DNA of 20,366 nucleotides from an uncultured Streptococcus sp. (GCA_934215455.1 CAKPZX010000031.1:1-20366), one strand, 5' to 3'. Positions 1-7,777 are shown, counted from the first letter of the stretch. Program-made: numbers and translations. The notes: generated from the letters alone by a model not told the origin.

Positions 1-129
1 CAAGACCTTTCGGCACAATCGATTCGTGAGCAATATATTTTGAAACAACGTGAACTCGGTGTGGATCTCTTTAGTATTGCGCGTGAATTGGGCCTAAAAA
101 CCATGGTGACATTAGAAAAATATAAATAA
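1..129 (+). CDS. XerD-like tyrosine recombinase, C-terminal end only
   Basis: The window opens inside a gene. Frame 1 is open from base 1 and ends with TAA at 127-129, giving the last 42 residues (starts [12 protein letters not shown], ends TLEKYK). The tail resembles the C-terminus of the streptococcal XerD-like protein that sits directly upstream of scpA in pneumococcus and relatives, where a Tyr near the end is the nucleophile position. From family knowledge this paralogue is distinct from the XerS recombinase that acts at dif in streptococci, and its substrate is unclear. Its stop overlaps the scpA start by one base (TAATG), so it is probably co-transcribed and translationally coupled with scpA. 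The identification rests on a short tail plus gene order; the catalytic Arg/His residues lie outside the window. Confidence 0.72.
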   Translation, partial: QDLSAQSIREQYILKQRELGVDLFSIARELGLKTMVTLEKYK

Positions 130-848
130 TGGATATTAAAATTAAAGATTTTGAAGGGCCTTTGGACCTCTTGCTCCACTTGGTCTCTAAATACCAGATG
201 GATATCTATGAGGTCCCCTTGATTGAGGTGATTGAACAGTATCTAGCCTATCTGGCAACCCTCCAGGCTATGAAACTAGAGGTGGCAGGAGAATACATGC
301 TGATGGCGAGTCAACTAACCCTGATCAAGAGTCGAAGACTTCTTCCTAAGGTCGCAGAGGAGATGGATGAAGCAGAGGATCTAGAGCAGGACCTCCTTTC
401 TCAATTGGAAGAGTACCGTACATACAAGCAATTAGGAGAGTTGATGGCCTCGCAGCACGAGGAGCGCGCCCTCTATTATTCAAAACCGAAGATGGAATTG
501 GTTTATGACGATACCGAATTACTTCATGATCGCACCACGGTGGATCTCTTCTTGGCTTTCTCAAAACTATTGACCAAGAAAAAAGAAGAATTCCGCCAGA
601 ACCATACAACCATTGTAAAGGATGAATACAAGATTGAGGATCTGATGGACCAGCTGCGTCACCGATTCCAAGATCGTTCACAAGTTCTCTTGCAGGACTT
701 GTTTCTAGAAGCAGCGGATCTCCAAGAGGTCATTACCCTATTTCTTGCAACCCTTGAATTGATCAAGATTCAAGAGGTCACAGTGGTACAGGACAGGGCT
801 TTTGGAGAAATTTACTTAAATAGGATTGAACATGAGCAAATTAGCTGA
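129..848 (+). CDS. scpA: Segregation and condensation protein A (kleisin ScpA)
   Basis: This 239-aa protein has the typical ScpA N-terminus ([15 protein letters not shown], residues 5-19), which starts the SMC-binding helical domain. A charged, helical middle (about 75-165) and a C-terminal winged-helix region (about 165-235, ending [14 protein letters not shown]) follow. As the kleisin subunit it bridges the SMC dimer and recruits ScpB, acting on the nucleoid in chromosome compaction and segregation. The length is normal for the family. The ATG at 129 overlaps the TAA of the preceding recombinase gene, and the 3' end overlaps scpB by 17 nt, a conserved arrangement in Firmicutes. There is no separate promoter, so expression probably comes from upstream of the window. 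Confidence 0.97.
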   Translation: MDIKIKDFEGPLDLLLHLVSKYQMDIYEVPLIEVIEQYLAYLATLQAMKLEVAGEYMLMASQLTLIKSRRLLPKVAEEMDEAEDLEQDLLSQLEEYRTYKQLGELMASQHEERALYYSKPKMELVYDDTELLHDRTTVDLFLAFSKLLTKKKEEFRQNHTTIVKDEYKIEDLMDQLRHRFQDRSQVLLQDLFLEAADLQEVITLFLATLELIKIQEVTVVQDRAFGEIYLNRIEHEQIS

Positions 849-1401
849 AATTGAAGCACTCTTATTTGTAGCGGGTGAAGAAGGAATCACTGCCAGACAA
901 ATCGCAGATCTTCTCTCTTTACCCCCAACAGGTGTGGTGCAAAGTTTAGAAAAATTGGCCCAAAAATACCAGGAGGATACAGATACGAGTCTCTGTTTGA
1001 TGGAGACAGCTTCCCGTTATAAATTGGTGACAAAGGCAGACTACGCTTCGGTTTTACGAGACTATTCTAGAACGCCTATGAACCAAAGTTTGTCTCGGGC
1101 TGCCCTTGAAACCTTATCAATCATTGCTTATAAGCAACCGATCACTCGCGTGGAGGTCGATGATATTCGAGGCGTCAATTCCAGTGGTGCCATTACCAAA
1201 CTACTATCATTTGATCTGATCCGCGAAGATGGGAAAAAAGAAGTCCTCGGGCGTCCTAATTTGTATGTCACGACGGAGTATTTTTTGGATTATATGGGGA
1301 TCAATCATTTGGAGGAATTGCCAAAGGTTGAGGAAGTGGACATCGATCCAGAAGAAGGTCAATTATTTTCAGAGAGAACAGAGGAACTAGATGAGAATTA
1401 A
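832..1401 (+). CDS. scpB: Segregation and condensation protein B (ScpB)
   Basis: This 189-aa protein is ScpB, which dimerises and binds the ScpA kleisin in the SMC-ScpAB condensin. It consists of two winged-helix domains. Recognisable family segments are [15 protein letters not shown] near the N-terminus, [20 protein letters not shown] (about 86-105) and [18 protein letters not shown] near the C-terminus. I placed the start at the ATG at 832, preceded by AGGA at 822-825. An upstream TTG at 826 is in frame, but [12 protein letters not shown] is the normal family start. It overlaps scpA by 17 nt and rluB by 11 nt, so the three are likely translated in a coupled way. The acidic C-terminal tail is variable in the family. 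Confidence 0.97.
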   Translation: MSKLAEIEALLFVAGEEGITARQIADLLSLPPTGVVQSLEKLAQKYQEDTDTSLCLMETASRYKLVTKADYASVLRDYSRTPMNQSLSRAALETLSIIAYKQPITRVEVDDIRGVNSSGAITKLLSFDLIREDGKKEVLGRPNLYVTTEYFLDYMGINHLEELPKVEEVDIDPEEGQLFSERTEELDEN

Positions 1402-2122
1402 CAAATATATTGCCCATGCAGGCGTGGCTAGTCGTCGCAAGGCCGAAGAACTGATCAAGCAAGGCTTGGTGACGGTCAATGGTCAAGTCGTGCGTGAATT
1501 AGCGACCATCATTAAAACCGGTGATCAGGTTGAAGTAGAAGGGACTCCAATCTATAACGAAGAAAAGGTCTACTATCTTTTAAATAAGCCACGTGGTGTC
1601 ATCTCTAGTGTATCGGATGATAAAGGACGGACAACAGTCGTTGACCTTTTATCTCAAGTACCAGAGCGCATCTACCCAGTAGGACGTTTGGACTGGGATA
1701 CATCTGGTGTCTTGATTTTGACCAATGATGGTGATTTTACAGATGAGATGATTCACCCGCGAAATGAAATTGATAAGGTCTATGTAGCGCGTGTCAAAGG
1801 GATTGCCAACAAGGAAAACTTGCGTCCCTTGACGCGAGGGGTGACCATTGATGGAAAGAAAACCAAGCCAGCGACTTACGAGATCTTAAAAGTGGATGTT
1901 GAAAAAAACCGTTCAGTGGTTCAGTTGACCATTCATGAAGGGCGTAACCACCAGGTTAAAAAGATGTTTGAAGCTGTGGGACTTTTAGTGGATAAACTTT
2001 CACGGACCCAATTTGGAAATTTGGACGTCTCAGGACTACGTCCGGGTGAATACCGTCGCTTAAACAAAAAAGAAATCAGCCAGTTGCACAATCTAGCAGT
2101 AACTAAATCTAAAAAAGCATGA
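1391..2122 (+). CDS. rluB: Ribosomal large subunit pseudouridine synthase B
   Basis: This 243-aa pseudouridine synthase of the RsuA/RluB family isomerises a specific uridine of 23S rRNA (U2605 in E. coli numbering, by family knowledge). The N-terminal S4 RNA-binding domain (about 1-60: [20 protein letters not shown]) is followed by the catalytic domain with the motif [17 protein letters not shown] (98-114). Asp101 is the expected catalytic aspartate, and the late motif [11 protein letters not shown] is also present. The start lies inside the end of scpB (11-nt overlap) and the TGA overlaps the ATG of yidD (ATGA). That makes it part of one tightly packed operon with the condensin genes, as in other streptococci. 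Confidence 0.95.
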   Translation: MRINKYIAHAGVASRRKAEELIKQGLVTVNGQVVRELATIIKTGDQVEVEGTPIYNEEKVYYLLNKPRGVISSVSDDKGRTTVVDLLSQVPERIYPVGRLDWDTSGVLILTNDGDFTDEMIHPRNEIDKVYVARVKGIANKENLRPLTRGVTIDGKKTKPATYEILKVDVEKNRSVVQLTIHEGRNHQVKKMFEAVGLLVDKLSRTQFGNLDVSGLRPGEYRRLNKKEISQLHNLAVTKSKKA

Positions 2123-2361
2123 AAACAATCCTGATTGCGCTGGTCAGAGGCTATCAAAAATGGATCTCTCCCCTATTTCCGCCTTCTTGTCGCTTTCAAC
2201 CGACCTGTTCCAATTATATGATCCAAGCGATTGAACGCTTTGGTGCGAAAGGTGTCTTGATGGGAATTGCAAGGATTCTGCGTTGCCATCCTGGAACAAA
2301 AGCGGGACCAGACCCCTTGCCAGAGCATTTTAGCCTGAAGCGAAATGAAGAATCAAAATAG
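2119..2361 (+). CDS. yidD: Membrane protein insertion efficiency factor YidD
   Basis: This small protein of 80 residues has the diagnostic YidD pattern: [22 protein letters not shown] (about residues 9-30) with the paired cysteines and an N-terminal amphipathic helix, then [16 protein letters not shown] (55-71). By family knowledge it associates with the inner face of the membrane near YidC and assists membrane protein insertion. It usually neighbours rnpA/yidC in Proteobacteria, but in streptococci it sits after rluB, as here. The ATG overlaps the rluB stop by 4 nt. It is the last gene of the scp operon; a hairpin terminator follows at 2382. Confidence 0.95.
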   Translation: MKTILIALVRGYQKWISPLFPPSCRFQPTCSNYMIQAIERFGAKGVLMGIARILRCHPGTKAGPDPLPEHFSLKRNEESK

Positions 2362-2381
2362 GCCGATCGCAAATAAACAGA

Positions 2382-2414
2382 AACACCCTTAGAAATTATT
2401 TTTCTAAGGGTGTT
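2382..2414. terminator. Shared terminator hairpin between convergent yidD and trkH
   Basis: A perfect 14-bp inverted repeat (left arm 2382-2395, right arm 2401-2414, loop TTATT) lies between the 3' ends of yidD (plus) and trkH (minus). The plus-strand tail (GAATTTTG) and the minus-strand tail (TCTGTTTAT) are both only moderately U-rich, so it may serve both directions imperfectly. Confidence 0.8.
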
Positions 2415-2437
2415 GAATTTTGTACTAGAGTTGTTTA

Positions 2438-3877
2438 TCAGCGTTTAGACCATGTTTTAGGGAGGAAGAGTAGAATCATTGGATAGATTTCAAGCCGTCC
2501 GGCAATCATGGCTAAGGAAAGTAACAGTTTTGAAATCGGACTAAAGATGGAGAAGGTTTGACCTGTTCCAATCATAGGTCCAATGTTGTTGAAACAACTA
2601 AAGACAGCACTGACAACCGTCATGAAGTTATTATTGTCTAGACTGACTACAAAGAGCAGGCCGATCGTGATAAAACTGTATATTGTAAAGTACTTGAGGA
2701 TCTGATGCTGTGTATCCTTATCCAATACCGTATCATTGACATGTAAGGTTAGAACGCGATTCGGAGACAAGGTCGAAAGAACCTGATTTTTTGCGATTCG
2801 CCATAAGGTCAAGCACCGAATGACTTTAAGCCCCCCAGCGGTCGATCCAGCAGAACCACCGATGACCATTAGCATCAAGAGGATGAACTGTGAAAAGAGA
2901 GGCCATTTTTCCGTCGTTCCATAACCAAAACCGGTGGTGGTGATGATATTGGAAACTTGGAAGAAGGAAATCTCAAAACTCTTAGCGACATTGGCATAGA
3001 GATGAAGGACATTGTAAGCGATCAAGACACTGGACACGAGGACGATCGTGATATAGGTCCGCAATTCCTCATCTTTAAAGAAGGCCTTGAATTTTCGGAT
3101 CATGAGGAAGTAGTAGAGGTTAAAGTTAACCCCGAAGACTAAAACCCCGATACTGACCAAATAGGTGATTAAACTACTATTGTAGTGGGCAATTCCGTCG
3201 TTAAAGACGGTAAAGCCCCCGGTTCCAGCCGTTCCCATGGCGATGACAAAACTATCATAAAGGGGCATGCCGGCAAGGAAATAAAGAACCACAAAGAGGA
3301 AGAACAAGCCCAAGTACAATAAGTAGAGGATTTGAGCTGTATTTTTTAATTTGGAAACGACCTTCCCAAAAACTGGACCAGGAACTTCCGCCTTCATGAC
3401 TTCGAGGTGGCTGTTCTTGTTATTGTCCATAATCGCAAGGGCGAAGACCAATACTCCCATCCCTCCAATTAAGTGGGTGAAACTGCGCCAAAAGAGGAGA
3501 GAGTGGCTGAGGACACCTACATCATCTAAAATTGTTGCCCCTGTTGTTGTAAAGCCAGAGCTGACTTCAAAGAAGGCATCGATAATGTTGGGAATTTGTC
3601 CCGAAAAGACAAAGGGAAGGGCGCCAAAGAAGGACCAGAGGATCCAACAGAGTGCTACAATCAGGACTCCTTCTTTAGCATAGATGTGAAAATCCTTTGG
3701 TTTGTGAAAACTACCAAGTAGCCCTAGCCCAAGTAAGATGGCCATGGTTGCCCCAATAGAGACAAAGACCTTGGCAGGTTCCTGATAGATGGCAGCGACC
3801 ACTAAGGGAACGATCAGGAGAGCTGCCTCGATTAAGAGGAGCTTGGACAAGAGGTAACGAATCATGCTTCTATTCAT
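2438..3877 (-). CDS. trkH: TrkH/KtrB-family potassium uptake channel subunit
   Basis: This 479-aa polytopic membrane protein is the ion-translocating subunit of a Trk/Ktr potassium uptake system. Four pore-loop repeats are visible: SGFTTTGAT (107-115), GTAGTGGF (215-222), TTTGFGYG (313-320) and NNIGPMIG (430-437). The family signature GGSAGSTAGGLKVIR lies at about 340-354. The filter glycines are all present. The start at 3877 (MNRSMIRYLL) has GAGAGG about 8 nt upstream. It begins 5 nt after the trkA stop, so the two form an operon on the minus strand with the cytoplasmic gating subunit first. An internal Met at residue 5 is a possible alternative start. Confidence 0.95.
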   Translation of the reverse strand: MNRSMIRYLLSKLLLIEAALLIVPLVVAAIYQEPAKVFVSIGATMAILLGLGLLGSFHKPKDFHIYAKEGVLIVALCWILWSFFGALPFVFSGQIPNIIDAFFEVSSGFTTTGATILDDVGVLSHSLLFWRSFTHLIGGMGVLVFALAIMDNNKNSHLEVMKAEVPGPVFGKVVSKLKNTAQILYLLYLGLFFLFVVLYFLAGMPLYDSFVIAMGTAGTGGFTVFNDGIAHYNSSLITYLVSIGVLVFGVNFNLYYFLMIRKFKAFFKDEELRTYITIVLVSSVLIAYNVLHLYANVAKSFEISFFQVSNIITTTGFGYGTTEKWPLFSQFILLMLMVIGGSAGSTAGGLKVIRCLTLWRIAKNQVLSTLSPNRVLTLHVNDTVLDKDTQHQILKYFTIYSFITIGLLFVVSLDNNNFMTVVSAVFSCFNNIGPMIGTGQTFSIFSPISKLLLSLAMIAGRLEIYPMILLFLPKTWSKR

Positions 3878-3882
3878 CAGGC

Positions 3883-5238
3883 TTACCTCTCAACTAAATC
3901 GTAGATTTTAGTGATGTTTTGAATCAGGGTGGTCACGACAATCCGATCTCCTACCATCAAACGGTCATCTCCATTAGGGAAAATAGCCTTACCATCTCGA
4001 ATAATGGCGGCGATCAAGACGCCTTTTTTCAATTTCAATTCAGAGAGGGGATATTGGGTTAGTTTATTGTCTTCCTTAATTTGGAACTGCAAGGTTTCAA
4101 TCCGGCCGTTTGCGACATGGTGCAAAGCTTCTAGATTTGAGAACTGTGCATTGTAGCGCCCGCGAATAAAGTGCATAATGGTGTCTACGGCGATGCGTTT
4201 TGGTGTAACGATACTGGTCATATCCTGATCGCCAATGATCTCCAACAGACTGGTTCGGTTGACCTTGGTAATGTTCTTTTTGACGCCGACAGAATTCAAG
4301 AACATGGAGGTGATGATATTTTCTTCATCGACCCCTGTCAAAGTAGCCACAGCATCGAAGTTATTGGCACTCTCTTCTAAAAGAATGTCTTTAGCAGTTC
4401 CGTCTCCATGGACGACATAGAGATCAGGAAATTCCTGACTAAAGAATTCTGCCCGTTCACGATTGACCTCTAAGACCTTGAGATCGATCTTGCGACGTAC
4501 ATCTTGAAGAATATTGAGTAGGTAGTAGGCAATTTTCCCAGCACCAATGATCATCATGCTTTTAATGACCTGAGGGCGAACATTGTTGTGGAAGAGAACG
4601 ACCTCGATCCGGTTACCTGTTACGAAAATCTTGTCTTGAGGTTGCAAGACAAAATCTCCGTTTGGAATGGTGAGTTCGTTACCACGCTCGATTGCACAAA
4701 CAATGACATTTCCGTATTTCTTTCGGAATTGGGATAGACTCATATTGCAGAGATTGCTATCTGGCTTGATCTTAAATTCCATCAAGGCTACCCGACCATT
4801 GGCAAAATGTTCCACAGAAAGGGCATTTGGAAAGTCAATGATATTGGCAATATAACGAGCTGTCAGCAATTCAGGATTGACAACCAGGGAGAAGCCCAAG
4901 ATATTTTTTTCCTTGAAGTAGGAATTGGAATATTCCGGATTCCGCACCCGAACGATGGTCTCTTTGGCTCCCATTTTTTTAGCCAAAACAGCAGAGACCA
5001 TGTTAACCTCGTCGTACTCGGTCATGGAAATGAAGATATCGCAGTTTTCAACATCCGCTTGCTCCAAGATCTTAAAGTTTGCCCCATTTCCTAAAATTCC
5101 AATGATATCAAACCGTTTGGTAATATGGTTAAGAACGGATTCGTCTTTTTCGATCAAAATAACATCGTGGTTTTCAGCAACGAGAGAACGACAAAGGGCC
5201 GTTCCGACCTTTCCTCCACCAACAACAATAATTTTCAT
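3883..5238 (-). CDS. trkA: Trk potassium uptake regulatory subunit TrkA
   Basis: This 451-aa cytoplasmic NAD-binding subunit gates TrkH. It has two tandem RCK units. The first Rossmann fold starts at the N-terminus (MKIIVVGGGKVGTALC), followed by a TrkA-C domain (about 135-215). The second Rossmann fold (MMIIGAGKIAYYLL, about 228-241) is followed by a second TrkA-C domain ending the protein. I chose the ATG at 5238 because it has GGAGG 7 nt upstream and matches the family start. A further in-frame extension of 14 codons is possible but lacks support. A small hairpin (5250-5272) lies immediately upstream of the ribosome binding site. It is co-transcribed with trkH. Confidence 0.95.
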   Translation of the reverse strand: MKIIVVGGGKVGTALCRSLVAENHDVILIEKDESVLNHITKRFDIIGILGNGANFKILEQADVENCDIFISMTEYDEVNMVSAVLAKKMGAKETIVRVRNPEYSNSYFKEKNILGFSLVVNPELLTARYIANIIDFPNALSVEHFANGRVALMEFKIKPDSNLCNMSLSQFRKKYGNVIVCAIERGNELTIPNGDFVLQPQDKIFVTGNRIEVVLFHNNVRPQVIKSMMIIGAGKIAYYLLNILQDVRRKIDLKVLEVNRERAEFFSQEFPDLYVVHGDGTAKDILLEESANNFDAVATLTGVDEENIITSMFLNSVGVKKNITKVNRTSLLEIIGDQDMTSIVTPKRIAVDTIMHFIRGRYNAQFSNLEALHHVANGRIETLQFQIKEDNKLTQYPLSELKLKKGVLIAAIIRDGKAIFPNGDDRLMVGDRIVVTTLIQNITKIYDLVER

Positions 5239-5249
5239 AGAATACCTCC

Positions 5250-5272
5250 AGAGTATGCTTCTATCATACTCT
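5250..5272 (-). promoter_or_regulatory. Inverted repeat abutting the trkA ribosome binding site
   Basis: AGAGTATG and CATACTCT (5250-5257 and 5265-5272) form a perfect 8-bp inverted repeat with a 7-nt spacer. On the minus strand its 3' arm ends directly against the GGAGG of trkA. It could be an operator or a 5'-UTR hairpin affecting ribosome access. No protein can be assigned from sequence alone. Confidence 0.4.
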
Positions 5273-5417
5273 ATTTTCAAGAAAAATTCATCTTTTTTAA
5301 GGATTTTCTGGCGGAATTTTGAGAAGCTAAGAACAAGTAGGAAAAATCGTCAAAAGAGTTGAACGAGGAGGGATCGAAAACTTTGGTAAAGTTTCTTAAA
5401 AAAATCTAAAAAAACTA

Positions 5418-5445
5418 TTGACAGGAGCTTCAAAAGTGATATACT
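5418..5445 (+). promoter_or_regulatory. Sigma-A promoter for the trmL leader
   Basis: A perfect -35 TTGACA (5418-5423), a 16-nt spacer and a -10 TATACT (5440-5445) are present. A-rich tracts lie upstream at 5397-5414. The expected transcription start is near 5452, giving a leader of about 120 nt before trmL. Confidence 0.8.
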
Positions 5446-5451
5446 TAGAAA

Positions 5452-5553
5452 GTACCTTCGTTGATTTACCTCAAACCTGTTGTGAGTTAAGTTAATGAAG
5501 CTGTAACCACGCTGTTTGCTGAGCTTGACTCCGGGCAGTGTGGCTATTTTTTT
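5452..5553 (+). ncRNA. Two-hairpin leader RNA with terminator upstream of trmL (candidate attenuator or small RNA)
   Basis: Downstream of the promoter lie two hairpins. Hairpin 1 pairs 5456-5468 with 5488-5500 (13 bp, three G-U) and, past one mismatch, 5470-5473 with 5483-5486. Hairpin 2 pairs 5507-5514 with 5536-5543 and is followed by a run of seven T. An alternative 10-bp stem, 5484-5493 with 5522-5531, uses the 3' side of hairpin 1 and the loop of the terminator and is incompatible with both. This is the layout expected of an antiterminator/terminator switch. The trmL start codon follows 18 nt after the T-run with no other promoter, favouring a cis leader. I see no T-box motif, FMN, preQ1 or other class I recognise. 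Confidence 0.6.
5507..5553 (+). terminator. Intrinsic terminator in the trmL leader
   Basis: Stem CCACGCTG/CAGTGTGG (5507-5514 and 5536-5543, one G-U pair) with a 21-nt loop, followed by CTA and seven T (5547-5553). It lies between the promoter and the trmL start, so it either attenuates trmL or ends a separate small RNA of about 100 nt. Confidence 0.75.
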
Positions 5554-5571
5554 ATCAGAAAGAGATCGAGT

Positions 5572-6114
5572 ATGAATATTGAAGAACTGGACTACCAAGA
5601 GTCAGCAGCTCAAAACCACATCGTCTTGTTCCAACCTCAGATTCCACAAAATACGGGAAATATTGCACGGACTTGTGCGGCGACCAATTCTCCCTTGCAT
5701 ATCATTCGCCCCATGGCTTTTCCGATCGATGATCGCAAAATGAAGCGAGCAGGACTCGATTATTGGGACAAGCTGGATGTCCGCTTTTATGATAGCCTAG
5801 AAGAGTTTATGGAAGCAGCGCGTGACGGTCAGGTGCACCTAGTGTCCAAGTTTGCAAATCAGACCTATTCGGACGTTTCTTATCAGGATGGGAAGTCCCA
5901 TTATTTCTTGTTTGGACGCGAGGATAAAGGATTGCCGGAAGATTTTATGCGCCAGCACGAAGAGAAGGCCATTCGCATTCCGATGAATGATGAGCATGTC
6001 CGTAGTTTAAATGTCTCCAATACCGTCTGCATGATTGTCTATGAGGCACTCCGCCAGCAAGGTTTTAAGGGGCTGGAGTTGAGCCATCGTTATGAGCACG
6101 ACAAGCTCAAATAA
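5572..6114 (+). CDS. trmL: tRNA (cytidine/uridine-34 2'-O)-methyltransferase TrmL
   Basis: This 180-aa SPOUT-class methyltransferase 2'-O-methylates the wobble nucleotide of tRNA-Leu isoacceptors using S-adenosylmethionine. The three SPOUT motifs are clear: [14 protein letters not shown] (22-35), [11 protein letters not shown] (112-122) and [19 protein letters not shown] (136-154). The trefoil-knot C-terminal half is complete. The start at 5572 has AGAAAGAG at 5557-5564, about 7 nt away, and no other Met occurs before residue 48. The first 14 residues precede the usual family start (NHIVLFQPQ) and are a small N-terminal extension. It is monocistronic: its own leader lies upstream and a strong terminator downstream. 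Confidence 0.93.
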   Translation: MNIEELDYQESAAQNHIVLFQPQIPQNTGNIARTCAATNSPLHIIRPMAFPIDDRKMKRAGLDYWDKLDVRFYDSLEEFMEAARDGQVHLVSKFANQTYSDVSYQDGKSHYFLFGREDKGLPEDFMRQHEEKAIRIPMNDEHVRSLNVSNTVCMIVYEALRQQGFKGLELSHRYEHDKLK

Positions 6115-6157
6115 GAACGAAAAGTTAAAACCCGAACGATGTAATCTATAAAGTTAC

Positions 6158-6183
6158 AAAACTTGCCTTAGCAAGTTTTTTTT
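6158..6183 (+). terminator. Terminator after trmL
   Basis: A 9-bp perfect stem (6158-6166 with 6171-6179) with tetraloop CTTA and a T-run extending to 6183. The promoter of the next unit is built into the same bases. Confidence 0.88.
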
Positions 6184-6191
6184 GTTATGAT
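6163..6191 (+). promoter_or_regulatory. Promoter of the FMN riboswitch-ribU unit, overlapping the trmL terminator
   Basis: -35-like TTGCCT (6163-6168), a 17-nt spacer and an extended -10 TG-T-TATGAT (6183-6191). The -35 lies in the stem and loop of the trmL terminator. The predicted start near 6198 coincides with the first base of the riboswitch P1 helix. Confidence 0.65.
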
Positions 6192-6196
6192 TAAGA

Positions 6197-6340
6197 AGTC
6201 TTCAGGGCAGGGTGTAATTCCCGACCGGCGGTGACTTTTACTAGGAAATGTTCTTTTCCATACTCTAAAAGAAGTCCGCGAGCGCAAGCTGATGTGGTGT
6301 GATTCCACAACCGACAGTATAGTCTGGATGGGAGAAGACG
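6197..6340 (+). promoter_or_regulatory. FMN riboswitch (RFN element)
   Basis: The conserved RFN segments are present in order. The P1 5' strand GTCTTC is at 6198-6203, followed by AGGGCAGGGTG.AATTCCCGACCGGCGGTGA. A variable arm and TCCGCGAGCG come next, then GGTGTGATTCCAC, CCGACAGTATAGTCTGGATG and the P1 3' strand GAAGAC (6334-6339). P1 is a perfect 6-bp match. The element binds flavin mononucleotide and represses the flavin importer gene ribU downstream. It is a complete aptamer of ordinary size. Confidence 0.96.
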
Positions 6341-6557
6341 AGAGACGAATAGACTGACAGCTATTCTGATCTGTTTAGAGCTGGTTCATGTAAATGGAAC
6401 GTTAGGTAGGGTCTAAGACTGACTAACGGCATATTTCGATGGAGACCAGCTAAAGTAACTAGAATAGTTTCTAGTTTAAGCTTTGTTTAAATAGTTTAGA
6501 GTAGAATGATGGAGTAGACGTCTTTCCAGCTTCTCTAATTTTTAAAAAATTGGAGGA
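6341..6557 (+). promoter_or_regulatory. Long expression platform between the FMN aptamer and ribU, with a ribosome-binding-site-sequestering hairpin
   Basis: About 215 nt separate the aptamer from the ribU start, with no convincing U-tailed terminator. Local stems include 6379-6385 with 6445-6451 (enclosing 6400-6405 with 6423-6428) and 6457-6464 with 6469-6476. Bases 6531-6542 can pair with 6546-6557, burying the GGAGG at 6552-6556 in the 3' arm. GTCTTT near 6520 could compete with the aptamer P1 for GAAGAC. This suggests translational rather than transcriptional control; the pairing logic is inference. Confidence 0.5.
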
Positions 6558-6564
6558 ACCTGTT

Positions 6565-7122
6565 ATGACAAATACACGTAAACTGACCCTAGTGGCTGTT
6601 TTATCCGCTTTATCTTTTATTTTGATGTTCTATCAATTTTCTTTCTTGATAGATTTCTTCAAAATTGATTTGAGTATCATCGCCATTTTGTTGGCCTTGG
6701 TCCTATTGGATTTTAAAAGTGCTGTTTGGGTAACCTTGATCCGATCTGTTCTTAAATTAGCCCTCAATAATAAGGGGCTTGAAACCTTGATCGGATTACC
6801 AATCAATATCATTGGAGTTCTTGTTTTTGTTCTTGCTTTTGCATGGATTTGGAACAAGGAACGGACCCATGGTCGATTTGTCCTGGCAACGATTGTTGGA
6901 ACGATCAGCTTGAGTATCACGATGGTATTGGTGAACTATGTCTATGCAATCCCTTTGTATGCTCGTTTTATGAACTATGATATTTCGAAAACACTAGGGC
7001 TTGTCCACTATTTAGCCGCAATGGTTGCACCGTTTAACCTAATCGAAGGAGTGATTTGGGCCATCGCATTTTGGTTGATCTATACCTTATTGCAACCGAT
7101 TTTGAAAAAATATGAAAAATAA
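6565..7122 (+). CDS. ribU: Riboflavin ECF transporter S component RibU
   Basis: This 185-aa hydrophobic protein has about six membrane helices. It is the substrate-binding S component of the energy-coupling factor riboflavin importer, working with a shared EcfAA'T module encoded elsewhere. Family features are the N-terminal RKLTLVAVLSALSFILMF, the early DLSIIAILLALVLLDF segment and the C-terminal APFNLIEGVIWAIAFWLIY. The FMN riboswitch upstream fixes the substrate assignment. I chose the ATG at 6565 with GGAGG at 6552-6556. A TTG at 6550 that would extend the frame overlaps that ribosome binding site. The gene overlaps the next by 11 nt, so both are flavin-regulated together. Confidence 0.95.
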   Translation: MTNTRKLTLVAVLSALSFILMFYQFSFLIDFFKIDLSIIAILLALVLLDFKSAVWVTLIRSVLKLALNNKGLETLIGLPINIIGVLVFVLAFAWIWNKERTHGRFVLATIVGTISLSITMVLVNYVYAIPLYARFMNYDISKTLGLVHYLAAMVAPFNLIEGVIWAIAFWLIYTLLQPILKKYEK

Positions 7123-7762
7123 ACAACAACATTGGGCGAAGGCAAGCTTCGCCCTTCTCATTTTTGTCATTCTCGGGTATGTGATTCGCTTTTACCCACA
7201 ACAATTAACAGGCTTTGATAGCACGATTCAATCTGCTATTCGAGGCGATCTGCCTGCAACACTGACGGCTTTCTTTACCAAGGTGACCCACGTCATGGAT
7301 ACCAAGATCATTGTCATCTGGGTGGGTCTTTTGCTAGCGGTCTTTGCCTATAAGAAATGGTACAGTGAAGCCCTCTTCCTTGGAAGCAATCTGGTATTGA
7401 CTGGTCTTTTGGTTCTTCTTCTAAAGAATATCTACCAGAGACCGAGACCAAGTATTCTTCATCTAGTAGAGGAAAAAGGCTTTTCTTTCCCGAGTGGTCA
7501 TTCACTGGCGTCTACCCTTGTTTTGGGAAGTTTGATCATCATAATCAGCCAACATGTAAAAAATAAAACAGCCCGCTATTGCCTTCAAGGCTTGCTGGTT
7601 CTGGGAATTGTGACCATTGTGGTTTCCCGCGTTTATGTCGGGGTCCACTACCCATCAGACGTTCTCGGCAGTATGATTTTGGGTCTTGCCGTCTTACAGT
7701 TTGAGTATCCCTTGTATGATCGCTTGCGATTTCAATGGCGCTTTACAGGCAAGCAAAAATAA
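7112..7762 (+). CDS. PAP2-family membrane phosphatase
   Basis: This 216-aa membrane protein has the full PAP2 triad: KNIYQRPRP (105-113), PSGH (127-130) and SRVYVGVHYPSD (172-183). Catalytic His130 and His179 and the supporting Asp183 are all present. The family removes phosphate from lipid phosphates such as undecaprenyl pyrophosphate or phosphatidic acid at the outer membrane face; the substrate here is not shown by sequence. The start overlaps ribU by 11 nt with only a weak ribosome binding site, suggesting coupled translation. Co-transcription with ribU puts it under the FMN riboswitch, a conserved streptococcal arrangement as I recall it. A possible flavin-related dephosphorylation role is speculation. 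Confidence 0.9.
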   Translation: MKNKQQHWAKASFALLIFVILGYVIRFYPQQLTGFDSTIQSAIRGDLPATLTAFFTKVTHVMDTKIIVIWVGLLLAVFAYKKWYSEALFLGSNLVLTGLLVLLLKNIYQRPRPSILHLVEEKGFSFPSGHSLASTLVLGSLIIIISQHVKNKTARYCLQGLLVLGIVTIVVSRVYVGVHYPSDVLGSMILGLAVLQFEYPLYDRLRFQWRFTGKQK

Positions 7763-7777
7763 GCATCTAACAACTAG

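Noticed and set aside
3929..5362. Several plus-strand frames of 60-145 codons opposite trkA
   Set aside because: They are antisense shadows of a well-supported gene and lack ribosome binding sites and recognisable products.
5452..5571. Known riboswitch, 4.5S RNA or csRNA upstream of trmL
   Set aside because: None of the conserved cores I can recall (SRP GGAAG/AGCA loop, preQ1, T-box, CiaR-type direct repeat) is present; kept as an unassigned leader.
6550..6564. TTG start five codons upstream for ribU
   Set aside because: The codon is adjacent to and overlaps the GGAGG that serves the ATG at 6565.
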